A stretch of 43,393 bases of DNA from Companilactobacillus kimchiensis (GCF_001438805.1 NZ_JQCF01000020.1:1-43393), one strand, 5' to 3'. Positions 1-8,252 are shown, counted from the first letter of the stretch. The notes: generated by a model not told the origin, from the letters alone. Translations and numbers: made by a program.

Positions 1-98
1 TTGTTTATTTTCGTCAATGAAAAAACATATTTTAAACTCAAAAAGCCTGTATTAACTGATATTTCAGTTCTTTCTGATATTTAGTTAAAAATTCCGTC

Positions 99-243
99 TT
101 CCACAACAAAGCCGATTTGGCTGGAACGCAGTAGGTCAACTTGAAGCCGATGAAATTCACATCGTCTTCAAGCTCGACCTCATTCTAAGCAATAAATTGC
201 TAAGAATGATTTTACTGCTGAGCCAATCGGCTTTGTTGTTCCA
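99..243 (+). repeat. Branched inverted-repeat element, copy 1
   Basis: A non-coding stretch that folds into an outer helix with two internal hairpins. The outer arms are 104-122 and 221-238 (CAACAAAGCCGAT and its complement, then TTGGCT against AGCCA). A second helix pairs GCAGTA (128-133) with TACTGC (213-218). Inside, GGTC (134-137) pairs with GACC (176-179) around a hairpin CTTGAAG...CTTCAAG (140-172) holding one C/T mismatch and a CGATG/CATCG top. A second hairpin lies at 181-209 with one mismatch. The blocks TTGGCTGGAAC, CAACTTGAAGCC, GTCTTCAAGCT and TGAGCCA recur in the element at 515-680 on the opposite strand, while the helix sequences differ but still pair. It could be a structured RNA or a mobile BOX/MITE-like DNA repeat. 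I do not recognise it as a named family. Confidence 0.7.
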
Positions 244-281
244 GACTAGATAACTGGTTGATCGTTATTAATTTAAGATAA

Positions 282-343
282 AAATCACACCATATTATTG
301 TGAATCTCTTAATTGAGAAGTCATAAATAATATAGTGTGATTT
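282..343. repeat. 62-base inverted repeat
   Basis: AAATCACAC-CATATTATT (282-299) is matched by AATAATATAGTGTGATTT (326-343), 17 of 18 positions complementary. Inside is a shorter TCTC/GAGA stem (305-308 with 315-318). The loop is AT-rich and there is no flanking T-run, so it is not an obvious intrinsic terminator. It lies between the two branched elements and may be a relic of a miniature mobile element or another structured transcript. Confidence 0.6.
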
Positions 344-371
344 ATTTATTTGGAGATGTAGCCCACTTAAT

Positions 372-415
372 AACCGAACTTGAGTAAGAGCCATATTTCA
401 GTCAATACGGGCTTT
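372..415. repeat. Short repeated motif, copy A
   Basis: AACCGAACTT, then AG, about 20 variable bases, then ATACGG and a T-rich end. The same order of blocks is found at 713-757 with nearly the same spacing (39 against 41 bases from AACC to CGG). Both copies are in the same orientation although the neighbouring branched elements are inverted relative to each other. Flanking bases 361-364 (GCCC) and 409-412 (GGGC) can pair. Function unknown. Confidence 0.45.
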
Positions 416-514
416 TGCTTATTCTTAGAAAGATACATCTTAATACTAAATATCCAGTTAAAGTCAGTAATATAAAAAAGGTCTTCAATTATATACATAG
501 TATAGAAAACACCA

Positions 515-680
515 ACTAGCTCGGAGCAAGGAAGAAAAAATGGCTCAATAGCGAAGTTTTACTTATTCGGCGGTATTTGCCGGATTAGTAAAAGGCCAAG
601 CTTGAAGACTCTTGATACAAGAGGCTTCAAGTTGTGCCCGCTATGTTCCAGCCAATTTTTTCTTTCTTGCGGAGAGCGGC
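515..680 (-). repeat. Branched inverted-repeat element, copy 2 (inverted)
   Basis: Same architecture as 99-243, read on the minus strand. Outer arms: GCAAGGAAGAAAAAATGGCT near 525-544 against AGCCAATTTTTTC and TTTCTTGC near 650-670. The second helix is ATAGCG (548-553) against CGCTAT (639-644). On the minus strand the blocks are TTGGCTGGAAC, CAACTTGAAGCC, GTCTTCAAGCT and TGAGCCA, in that order, as in copy 1. The CTTGAAG/CTTCAAG hairpin keeps the same C/T mismatch but has a different top (CTCTTG/CAAGAG). The second hairpin (555-593) is TTTTACT/AGTAAAA with a CGGC/GCCG core. Compensating differences between the copies argue for selection on pairing. Confidence 0.7.
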
Positions 681-712
681 ATCATAATAATAACTCTGTT
701 AACTTACGCTCT

Positions 713-757
713 AACCGAACTTCAGAGAACAGAACCTGCATCATTTGATACGGATTT
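713..757. repeat. Short repeated motif, copy B
   Basis: AACCGAACTT, AG, a variable stretch and ATACGG followed by seven T residues, matching the block order at 372-415. It lies about 30 bases right of branched element copy 2 and just beyond the end of gdhA. No classical hairpin plus T-run terminator for gdhA is evident here. Together with the elements to its left it accounts for most of the gene-free stretch 1-782. I see nothing recognisable in 1-98 or 416-514. Confidence 0.4.
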
Positions 758-782
758 TTTTATTGTTAATATAAACCAATAT

Positions 783-2180
<1,398 letters not shown>

Positions 2181-2201
2181 TTAAATAACTAGATTGTCAT
2201 T

Positions 2202-2207
2202 ATTATA
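2202..2207 (-). promoter_or_regulatory. Candidate -10 box for gdhA
   Basis: On the minus strand this reads TATAAT, about 75 bases upstream of the gdhA start. No good -35 hexamer at 17 bases is seen, so the call rests on the perfect -10 alone. Confidence 0.35.
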
Positions 2208-2252
2208 TCCTAAATTAAGACAACTTTATATTAGAAACAAATCAATAGTATT

Positions 2253-2681
2253 TTAACAATCACTTTTTTGCCAAAGTAAATGATATTCTTTCTCATTATT
2301 CTCTAAATCAACATCCATTAAGCTGACGTTAAATCCATTGTCTTCATAAAATTTTCGAGCTCGAAAGTTCTTTTCATAAACATCTAGTGTTAATTGATTG
2401 TGACTTTTCTTCAAATAATCTAATAATTGTTTCCCAATACCTTGATTACGAAAATTTTTATCGACGAATATTCCTGCAATGTAATCATCTTTCAAACCAG
2501 TGAAACCTTTGATTTGATTATCAACGTAAACATAAATTTCAGCTTGTAAAAATTGTTGCTTAACCTCAGTCAGATGTTTTTTCCAATAACTTCTATCAAT
2601 AAAATCATGAGCTTCCAAATTGCCATTAAGCCAAATCTGACCGACTTTTTCAAGTTCATTTAAATTCATTTTTCGAATCAT
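2253..2681 (-). CDS. GNAT-family N-acetyltransferase
   Basis: A single-domain Gcn5-related acetyltransferase of 142 residues, expected to move an acetyl group from acetyl-CoA to an amine. The acetyl-CoA binding motif is seen as VDKNFRNQGIGKQLLDYL, followed by the family's LDVYEKNFRARKFYEDNGF block. The ATG at 2681 is preferred over an in-frame TTG nine bases earlier because the ribosome site AAAGGTGG sits directly against that TTG but nine bases from the ATG. It overlaps the divergent gdx promoter. The ending (EKEYHLLWQKSDC) resembles YjaB/PhnO-like members, but the substrate cannot be told. Confidence 0.85.
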   Translation of the reverse strand: MIRKMNLNELEKVGQIWLNGNLEAHDFIDRSYWKKHLTEVKQQFLQAEIYVYVDNQIKGFTGLKDDYIAGIFVDKNFRNQGIGKQLLDYLKKSHNQLTLDVYEKNFRARKFYEDNGFNVSLMDVDLENNEKEYHLLWQKSDC

Positions 2682-2683
2682 GT

Positions 2684-2712
2684 TTGCCAACCACCTTTTT
2701 ATTTGCTAGAAT
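2684..2712 (+). promoter_or_regulatory. Promoter of the Gdx-type exporter gene
   Basis: TTGCCA (2684-2689), 17 bases, TAGAAT (2707-2712). It overlaps the beginning of the divergent acetyltransferase gene. Transcription would begin near 2720 and include the hairpin and terminator at 2729-2811. Confidence 0.6.
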
Positions 2713-2728
2713 AACCTGATATTAATAA

Positions 2729-2811
2729 ACACCGCCGGGTGTCAAATACAAAAGTACTCTTACCAATTCCATTAGGCCAATGAAGGAATTGCTAAGGGTA
2801 CTTATTTTTTT
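2729..2811 (+). promoter_or_regulatory. Leader with hairpin and attenuator terminator, candidate guanidine riboswitch
   Basis: The transcribed leader has a small hairpin, ACACC-GCCG-GGTGT (2729-2742), then a long hairpin whose arms start with AAGTAC (2752-2757) and end with GTACTT (2798-2803), followed by seven T residues (2805-2811) that run straight into the GGAGG ribosome site at 2812. This is a transcription terminator inside the leader, so expression needs antitermination. The first loop (GCC, 2734-2736) can pair with GGC (2775-2777) in the terminator loop. The downstream gene is a guanidinium exporter, a class commonly under guanidine riboswitches. I do not see the hallmarks of classes I to III. 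A class IV (mepA-type) or new arrangement is inference. Confidence 0.5.
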
Positions 2812-2824
2812 GGAGGAAATTTCT

Positions 2825-3145
2825 ATGGATTGGATCTATTTAGTTATTGCAGGACTATTTGAAGTGGTTTGGGCTACAACCATGAAGCTCAGCCACGGTT
2901 TTACCAAAATCAACTTTGCCATTTACACTGTTATCGGTTTATTTTTGAGCATGTTTTTCTTAGCTCTGGCTGTCAAAAAATTGCCAATGAGTTTAGCCTA
3001 CCCCGTTTGGACTGGTATCGGAGCTGTCGGTTCGATCATCGTTGGGGTGATTCTCTTTGGAGATAAATTATCTCCACTGACTTGGGTCTTTGTAGCCTTA
3101 CTTTTAATCGGTATTATCGGTATCAAAATAACTTCTGGCAGTTAA
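2825..3145 (+). CDS. gdx: Small multidrug resistance family guanidinium exporter (Gdx/SugE type)
   Basis: A four-helix membrane protein of 106 residues that works as a dual-topology dimer exchanging protons for guanidinium. The essential membrane glutamate is Glu13 in GLFEVVWATTMK, and the Gdx-specific block AYPVWTGIGAVGSIIVG follows, distinguishing it from the EmrE-type drug exporters. The length fits the family (about 105). The start at 2825 is set by GGAGG at 2812-2816. An upstream in-frame ATG lies inside the terminator hairpin and is not credible. It is transcribed alone from its own promoter through an attenuated leader. The family is certain; the substrate preference is inferred from the motif. 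Confidence 0.93.
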   Translation: MDWIYLVIAGLFEVVWATTMKLSHGFTKINFAIYTVIGLFLSMFFLALAVKKLPMSLAYPVWTGIGAVGSIIVGVILFGDKLSPLTWVFVALLLIGIIGIKITSGS

Positions 3146-3215
3146 GCATCACGAAGATATAATATCCACCAACGATCAGACAAACGATCATTTTGGCAAT
3201 TAAACTAGTCAAACG

Positions 3216-3374
3216 TCAATAATGACTTCGATTATTCTTATGTTTCATCATTTCCACTGCCGCAATCCCCCAGCTGAAAAATAACATCGTCATAACTTTA
3301 GTGATGATTCCTGGCAAATTATGTTGGGCAATTTCCCGCAATTGGAATAATTTAAAAGTTTGATATCTTTTCAT
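3216..3374 (-). pseudogene. Small membrane-protein gene, probably interrupted
   Basis: Reading leftward from an ATG at 3374 gives 52 residues: a basic N-terminus (MKRYQTFKLFQLR), a hydrophobic stretch (IITKVMTMLFFSWGIAAVE) and a TGA at 3216-3218. Without the stop the same frame continues for about 30 more residues with a second hydrophobic helix (LIAKMIVCLIVGGYYIFVM), overlapping the end of gdx. That pattern suggests a two-helix membrane protein gene broken by a nonsense change, though a genuine 52-residue protein is possible. The ribosome site (GAAGAAG) is weak. I do not recognise the family. Apart from this, 3146-3513 holds nothing else I can name. Confidence 0.4.
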
Positions 3375-3513
3375 TAGTATTCTTCTTCAATTAAATTACT
3401 TATATAACTATCTTAACAAATCGATTGAAAGTTAATTTATTTATTTCTCACAATTAATGACATCGGTTTCATTTTAGGATATGATTTAGTCACTATTGAA
3501 AGGATGCGATATT

Positions 3514-3759
3514 ATGTTGACACCTGAAGATATACATCAAGATATGAAGGAATATAATGAGGAAAAGATGGCGCTTTTACGTGAAAATCCCTGGTTGATT
3601 CCTACCTCACTTCTTATTACCACAATCCCGTTCGCTGTTTCGGCTTATGGTTTTTGGAGAAATCGTCAATTACAAAAAAAGTTAAAAATAGAACGTGAAA
3701 AGACCAAACAAATGGCTTTGAAACAAGTGTTACCAAAGAATCATCAATTTAAATTTTAA
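3514..3759 (+). CDS. Small single-helix membrane protein, unknown function
   Basis: 81 residues. The N-terminal 28 residues are charged (MLTPEDIHQDMKEYNEEKM...), one membrane helix follows (LIPTSLLITTIPFAVSAYGF) and then a basic, probably cytoplasmic, coiled tail (WRNRQLQKKLKIEREKTK). The ATG at 3514 has AAAGGATG seven bases upstream, which fits better than an ATG 18 bases earlier. A strong terminator follows at 3771-3806, so it is a single-gene unit. No family recognised. Similar small proteins are common and uncharacterised in lactobacilli. Confidence 0.7.
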   Translation: MLTPEDIHQDMKEYNEEKMALLRENPWLIPTSLLITTIPFAVSAYGFWRNRQLQKKLKIEREKTKQMALKQVLPKNHQFKF

Positions 3760-3770
3760 TTATTAATTTA

Positions 3771-3806
3771 AGGTGTCACGACATTAATTTGCGGTGGCAC
3801 CTTTTT
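3771..3806 (+). terminator. Intrinsic terminator
   Basis: AGGTGTCAC (3771-3779) pairs with GGTGGCACCT (3793-3801, with one G-T pair), followed by TTTTT. It ends the small membrane protein gene. Confidence 0.8.
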
Positions 3807-3854
3807 CGCGAGTAAACTATGAATGAATCTATTCAATTAAGGGGATATTTATCT

Positions 3855-4718
3855 ATGAAAAAAAAGTTAACAGTCCTATTTCTCTTATTAACTATCTTAA
3901 TTAGTTTGCCACTATCGCTGACAACTGTTTCCGCTGCGGCCGCACCCAAAGCTAAGAATCTAACATCAATCAGTCAAAGCGTTAATCACGCCGCACCAGA
4001 ATCACCGATCATCTTTTCACATCGTGGCAGTCCTTATAATAATCCTGACCATTCCTTTAGTGGTTACAATCAAGCTATCAAAGATGGCAGTCAATACATT
4101 GAACAAGACGTTTGGCTCAGCAAGGATAACAAATTATTTGTCGCACATGATGATAACTTGAAGAAATCAACTGGTCACAACGTAACAATCTCTACTTCAA
4201 CCGCTGCCAAGATCAGTAAGGTAAAATTACACAACGGTGAAAAAATTCATCAATTAAAAGATGTCTTTAATCGTTATGGTAAAAAAGTTCACTATATTAT
4301 CGAAACAAAAAAGAATGCCGGCGACAATACTGACACTGAAAAAATTTTAGTTAAAGAGTTAAAAAAGCATAAAATGACCAACAATGTTATTTTTCAAGAC
4401 GAAAGTTTACCTGGTATCGAAACTCTCCACAAATCACTCAAGAGCGTCCCTACTCTATGGTTACTGGATTCCGTAACCGAACGTCAATACAGTGAACAAA
4501 TCGAAAACGCTCCCCGTTATATTAAGTTTATTTCTATTAAGTTGGATCAATGGACACCAAAATTAGTTAAATTAACTCATAAAAATGGTTTCAAAACTAA
4601 TGGTTGGGTTTTGAATACCTATAATGATAATTACGATGCCCTGAATACATTGAAGCTGGATAGTGTCTTCACCAATAACACTAAAGAGACTTCTCAATTA
4701 ATTAATAAGTGGAAATAA
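3855..4718 (+). CDS. Secreted glycerophosphodiester phosphodiesterase
   Basis: Hydrolyses glycerophosphodiesters, possibly lipoteichoic or wall teichoic acid fragments, to glycerol phosphate and an alcohol. 287 residues. The signal peptide is clear: basic MKKK, a hydrophobic run to residue 24, and a cut near VSA-AA (26-28). The domain shows the family's metal and catalytic residues: HRG at 56-58, Glu83 and Asp85 (YIEQDVWLS), and His98 (FVAHDD). The usual PENT block after HRG is altered to PDHS. Near the C-terminus GFKTNGWVLNTYN matches the typical WTVN-type strand. The ATG at 3855 follows AAGGGGA. An ATG 36 bases earlier would spoil the signal peptide. The DUF3781 gene begins one base after its stop. 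Confidence 0.88.
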   Translation: MKKKLTVLFLLLTILISLPLSLTTVSAAAAPKAKNLTSISQSVNHAAPESPIIFSHRGSPYNNPDHSFSGYNQAIKDGSQYIEQDVWLSKDNKLFVAHDDNLKKSTGHNVTISTSTAAKISKVKLHNGEKIHQLKDVFNRYGKKVHYIIETKKNAGDNTDTEKILVKELKKHKMTNNVIFQDESLPGIETLHKSLKSVPTLWLLDSVTERQYSEQIENAPRYIKFISIKLDQWTPKLVKLTHKNGFKTNGWVLNTYNDNYDALNTLKLDSVFTNNTKETSQLINKWK

Positions 4719-4719
4719 T

Positions 4720-4965
4720 ATGATACCAACTCGCGAAGAATTTTTAGAAAAAGTTTGTTATACACCGTTAGTTTTTGGACGCGTCACTAAAAAATTAGTG
4801 GTAAATATGTCAATTGCTGATATCAAGAATCTGGTCAACAAAATCATTATTGATCCTGAAACTACGATCATTAAGGAAGGCAAAAATTATTATCTCCAAA
4901 ATAAAGATATTGAATTAGTCATCAATTCCTACAACTTCCGATTAATTACGGCTAATCGAAAATAA
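4720..4965 (+). CDS. DUF3781-type small protein
   Basis: 81 residues, cytoplasmic. The sequence pattern, CYTPLVFGRVTKKL near the start, GKNYYLQNKDIELVINSY in the middle and FRLITANRK at the end, matches my memory of the DUF3781 family, whose function is unknown. Its ATG lies one base beyond the stop codon of the glycerophosphodiesterase gene, so translation is likely coupled, with AAGTGGA inside that gene's end serving as ribosome site. Whether the two proteins work together is not known. Confidence 0.72.
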   Translation: MIPTREEFLEKVCYTPLVFGRVTKKLVVNMSIADIKNLVNKIIIDPETTIIKEGKNYYLQNKDIELVINSYNFRLITANRK

Positions 4966-4989
4966 TCATATTATATCCGGAGTAAATAT

Positions 4990-5018
4990 TTGCCTTACAG
5001 TATACTCTAAGTTATACA
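4990..5018 (+). promoter_or_regulatory. Promoter of the aldo/keto reductase gene
   Basis: TTGCCT (4990-4995), 17 bases, TATACA (5013-5018), 30 bases upstream of the start codon. Confidence 0.5.
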
Positions 5019-5048
5019 ATGAGCTTATCAAATGAGAGAGGTAACTTA

Positions 5049-5912
5049 ATGACTAAACTAAATGAAACTTATACTTTAAACAATGGTATTAAAATTCCCA
5101 AAGTAGCTTTTGGTACATGGCAAATGCCTGCCTCAAAAACTCGTCAATCTGTGCTTGATGCTTTGGAAGCTGGTTATCGTCATATCGATACAGCCCTAGC
5201 TTATGGCAATGAAAAAGAAGTCGGCCAAGCCGTACGTGATTCTGGAATTGCTCGTGACCAAATTTATGTAACTTCTAAATTACCTGGTGAAACAAAAACT
5301 TACGAAGGTGCCAAACATGATTTTGAAGAAACCTTCAATAATTTAGACATCGACTATCTTGATTTATACTTGATCCACGCTCCATTCCCATGGAATGAAA
5401 TGTCTTCAACTTCTGGAACTGTTGAAAAATGGGACAAGGCTAACCAAGAAATTTGGAAAGCTATGGAAGAAATCTTAGCAACTGGTAAAGTTAAATCAAT
5501 CGGTGTTTCAAACTTTAACGTTCATGATCTAACAAGTTTAATGTCAACTGCTAAAGTCACACCTGCTGTTGATCAAATTCAATACTATGTTGGTTATACT
5601 GAACCTAAAATTTCACATTTTGCCAAAGATAACGATATTTTAGTTGAAGCTTATTCACCACTCGCAACTGGTAGAATGTTAAGCAATCCAACTGTTCAAA
5701 GAATTGCTGACAAATATAAAGCCAGTGTGGCCCAATTAGCTATCCAATTCATTGTTCAAAATGGTGCTTTACCACTTCCTAAGGCAACTCACAAAGAACA
5801 CATTTTAGACAATGCTAAACTAGATTTCGTCATTTCCGATGAAGATATGGCAACTCTAAATGATATGTCAGATTCAGCTACTAATATGTATCATCATGCT
5901 AGACAAGAATAA
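5049..5912 (+). CDS. Aldo/keto reductase
   Basis: NAD(P)H-dependent carbonyl reductase of the prokaryotic AKR5 type (2,5-diketogluconate/glyoxal reductase-like), 287 residues, one TIM barrel. The catalytic tetrad is visible: Asp47 and Tyr52 (HIDTALAYGNE), Lys77 (VTSKLP) and His110 (LYLIHAP). The signature GVSNFNVHDL and the C-terminal LPLPKATH follow in the right places. The ATG at 5049 has GAGAGGTAA upstream. An in-frame ATG 30 bases earlier overlaps the promoter and is rejected. It is a single-gene unit, ended by a hairpin shared with the converging gene. The substrate cannot be predicted. Confidence 0.92.
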   Translation: MTKLNETYTLNNGIKIPKVAFGTWQMPASKTRQSVLDALEAGYRHIDTALAYGNEKEVGQAVRDSGIARDQIYVTSKLPGETKTYEGAKHDFEETFNNLDIDYLDLYLIHAPFPWNEMSSTSGTVEKWDKANQEIWKAMEEILATGKVKSIGVSNFNVHDLTSLMSTAKVTPAVDQIQYYVGYTEPKISHFAKDNDILVEAYSPLATGRMLSNPTVQRIADKYKASVAQLAIQFIVQNGALPLPKATHKEHILDNAKLDFVISDEDMATLNDMSDSATNMYHHARQE

Positions 5913-5927
5913 CTTTCATTAAATTAA

Positions 5928-5968
5928 AATAAGACTGATATAGCTTTTACGCTAATATCAGTCTTATT
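5928..5968. terminator. Bidirectional intrinsic terminator
   Basis: AATAAGACTGATATAGC (5928-5944) pairs with GCTAATATCAGTCTTATT (5951-5968), A- and T-rich on both sides, between converging genes. Confidence 0.85.
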
Positions 5969-5971
5969 TCT

Positions 5972-6406
5972 TTATTTCATATTTTGTTCATCCCTAGAAT
6001 AACTGAAATACAGATCCAACATTAATGACTTATCCTTTGTCGAGATATCATTTAAAGTTTGGATGGCGGTGGCAACCATTAGGTCATCGTCCATTCCTTC
6101 ATCAGATTCATAATAATCAGTTTGAATATCAATTGATTCTTCAAACCATTCACCTATTCTAACGACAAATTTGTAAAAATCATTATCATTTTGACTATTA
6201 ATAAAATCAATTTGAATCGTATTAAATAAATCCTCTAAGGCCAATACTTCCGAATACTTCATATCATTAACAACTTTGGGAATATCCTTAGCAGCTCTAG
6301 CTTCCTTAATTGCTTTTTCGCTAATACCAGTAGCATTGTGAATCTCAAATATCGTTACAGTGTCATCACTCAATATCTCTGATGCTCTGTCAATAGTTGA
6401 TAACAT
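5972..6406 (-). CDS. Hypothetical protein with HTH-like N-terminus
   Basis: 144 residues, acidic, no membrane helix or signal. Residues about 15-38 (TVTIFEIHNATGISEKAIKE) look like a helix-turn-helix, the second helix following TGIS. The rest is rich in Asp/Glu and probably helical (EWFEESIDIQTDYYESDEG). The ATG at 6406 is set by GAGG eight bases upstream. A GTG two codons earlier is too close to that site. I recognise no family. It may be a small lactobacillus-specific regulator. It sits alone between a terminator and the MFS gene, which is read the same way but ends 67 bases before its start. Confidence 0.65.
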   Translation of the reverse strand: MLSTIDRASEILSDDTVTIFEIHNATGISEKAIKEARAAKDIPKVVNDMKYSEVLALEDLFNTIQIDFINSQNDNDFYKFVVRIGEWFEESIDIQTDYYESDEGMDDDLMVATAIQTLNDISTKDKSLMLDLYFSYSRDEQNMK

Positions 6407-6472
6407 CGGCACTACCTCGCTTTCGTGAAGCTATACTTTGTTACTATTATTATTTTAAATCAAAAATAGATT

Positions 6473-7735
6473 TCACGCTGCTAAGTTGTCTTGATTTTGA
6501 CCAGACAGTTTAGGCAAGAAGATAAAAATCAATAGACCAATCAAAAATAATCCGCTCAATGATGCTGCCCCAATAGTTGATCTGCCAGTCATTTGAGTTA
6601 CAACTGCTACAATAAAGGGTCCCATAACAGCTGAGAATTTTCCTAGTATATTATAAAACCCATAAAATTCACTACCAGAATCTTTAGGAATGATTTTGCC
6701 AAAATAAGATCTGCTCAATGCTTGCAATCCACCTTGACTGGTTCCATCTAAAATGGCTAGGATCCAAAAATCACGACTAGTTTTTAAGTTTAACGCGTAC
6801 AAACAAATAATAAAATAAACCATAATTCCTAAAATAATTCCTTTACGAGTTGAAGTTTTATCAGCTAGCCAACCAAAGAAAATTGAGAATGGAAAAGCAA
6901 TCAATTGAACAACTAACATGATAATCATCAGCTCATTCGTTTTAATGCCTATATCCATTCCAATTGCAGTGGCCATTGTAAATATGGTATCGACTCCATC
7001 AATATAGAAAAAATATGCTACTAAAAACCAGGCCACTTTTTTATATTGTTTGATATGATGAATCGTTGCAAATACCCGCCTGATACCATCCACAATTGGT
7101 GTTGACTCTGGTTTAAGTGAATATTTTTGATGAACATTTTTATTGATTGGTATCCAAAATATCAACCACCAAATAGCGGAAAGAACAAAACTACTTCGAG
7201 CAATTCCAGCCCCATCCAACATTCCGAAACCACCTGTTAATTGTAGTATCAAAAATAACGCAAAGGAGATCACTCCGCCTAAATATCCATAACCATAGCC
7301 ATGCGTAGAAATCTTATTCATTTCCTCATCACTGGCTACATCGATCAAAAAACTATCATAGAAAAGATTACTTGCTGAAAAGCCAATATTTGATAACGTA
7401 TAAATCACTAACAACAACTGCCACTGCTGGGCTGGAACCAACGCCAATCCAACAGTCATGATCATCGCTAACCAACAAAAAAGATTCAATAAGCGTTTTT
7501 TAAAATGTGGATAATCTGCCATCGCTCCCAAAAATGGTGCTAACAATGAAACTAACAGTGTTCCAAAACTATTAGCATAGCCCCAAATGGCTGTTGATCC
7601 AGCATTAGAAATCCCATTTCCTTGAGCGATGGATTTGAAATAAACTGGCAGAACAGCTGTTGTTACAATGATTGCATATCCAGAATTGGCCCAATCATAA
7701 AAGATCCAACTCCATTGTTCTTTCGTGATTTTCAA
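6473..7735 (-). CDS. MFS transporter, UMF1/Atg22-like family
   Basis: Twelve-helix membrane transporter of 420 residues. The beginning WSWIFYDWANSGYAIIVTTA is the signature of the UMF1 family, bacterial relatives of the yeast vacuolar amino-acid effluxer Atg22. A central cytoplasmic loop (residues about 200-235) separates two six-helix halves, and the second half keeps GWLADKTSTRKG, the MFS loop motif, and GLQALSRSYFGKIIP. The start is a TTG at 7735 preceded by AAGGAG at eight bases. The GTG three codons earlier overlaps that ribosome site. The substrate is unknown, with amino-acid or peptide efflux a guess from family relatives. Confidence 0.88.
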   Translation of the reverse strand: MKITKEQWSWIFYDWANSGYAIIVTTAVLPVYFKSIAQGNGISNAGSTAIWGYANSFGTLLVSLLAPFLGAMADYPHFKKRLLNLFCWLAMIMTVGLALVPAQQWQLLLVIYTLSNIGFSASNLFYDSFLIDVASDEEMNKISTHGYGYGYLGGVISFALFLILQLTGGFGMLDGAGIARSSFVLSAIWWLIFWIPINKNVHQKYSLKPESTPIVDGIRRVFATIHHIKQYKKVAWFLVAYFFYIDGVDTIFTMATAIGMDIGIKTNELMIIMLVVQLIAFPFSIFFGWLADKTSTRKGIILGIMVYFIICLYALNLKTSRDFWILAILDGTSQGGLQALSRSYFGKIIPKDSGSEFYGFYNILGKFSAVMGPFIVAVVTQMTGRSTIGAASLSGLFLIGLLIFIFLPKLSGQNQDNLAA

Positions 7736-7749
7736 AATAATCACTCCTT

Positions 7750-8166
7750 ATTGGAATATATTGAGCACAAAATAAGTATATCGTAATCATGATTTTCTTT
7801 TTATGGCAATAATTGAATAAAAATTGATAAATATATCTAGACTATCTCATAATTTTTTTATTATCATTACAGTCCATATGTAATTTCTAAGTTAGAGGTA
7901 TATTTCTATTCTCCCTTAGATTACTGTGAGTATAGATTTAAAAAAATATCAATTCAATTATTAAATATCCTGTGTAATAAGTAATAGTTGAGTTTTTCTT
8001 AACTACCGGCCTTCTAAGCTGATATACATTATGGAGTACATTTTTAACACAACATTTTTTAAAATCAGTCAAATTTTCTGTGAAATAAAAAAACAGATTT
8101 GGAACATAACTATTTTTTTACTCAAATTTGCAGCGTAAACGCTGAACATAAAGGCTCTTTCCGCTC
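7750..8166. other. Long AT-rich spacer between adhE and the MFS gene
   Basis: No reading frame with a ribosome site is apparent. The stretch has a small hairpin CAGCG-TAAA-CGCTG (8131-8144), and GGAACATAAC at 8101 is complementary apart from one base to GTTATGTCC at 8238, which could loop out the adhE terminator. Otherwise nothing is recognised. Promoter-like hexamers are too degenerate to call. Confidence 0.4.
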
Positions 8167-8219
8167 AAAACAAACAAGCCTCAGTAATCATAATACGATT
8201 ACCGAGGCTTGTTTGTTTT
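8167..8219 (-). terminator. Intrinsic terminator of adhE
   Basis: A 23-base stem, AAAACAAACAAGCCTC...GAGGCTTGTTTGTTTT, interrupted by one or two mismatches and capped by ATAATA. It lies 33 bases beyond the adhE stop and could act in both directions. Confidence 0.9.
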
Positions 8220-8252
8220 AATTTGAGAGCTAACCATGTTATGTCCTGCTCT

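Noticed and set aside
212-394. A 60-codon minus-strand frame at the left end
   Set aside because: It runs across the inverted repeat and half of the branched element, has no ribosome site and a composition unlike a protein.
2780-2824. An upstream ATG for gdx
   Set aside because: It lies inside the terminator hairpin with no ribosome site, and the family starts at the ATG at 2825.
7425-7445. GGGCTGGAACC, similar to the conserved block of the branched elements
   Set aside because: It lies inside the MFS coding sequence with no surrounding inverted repeats or other blocks.
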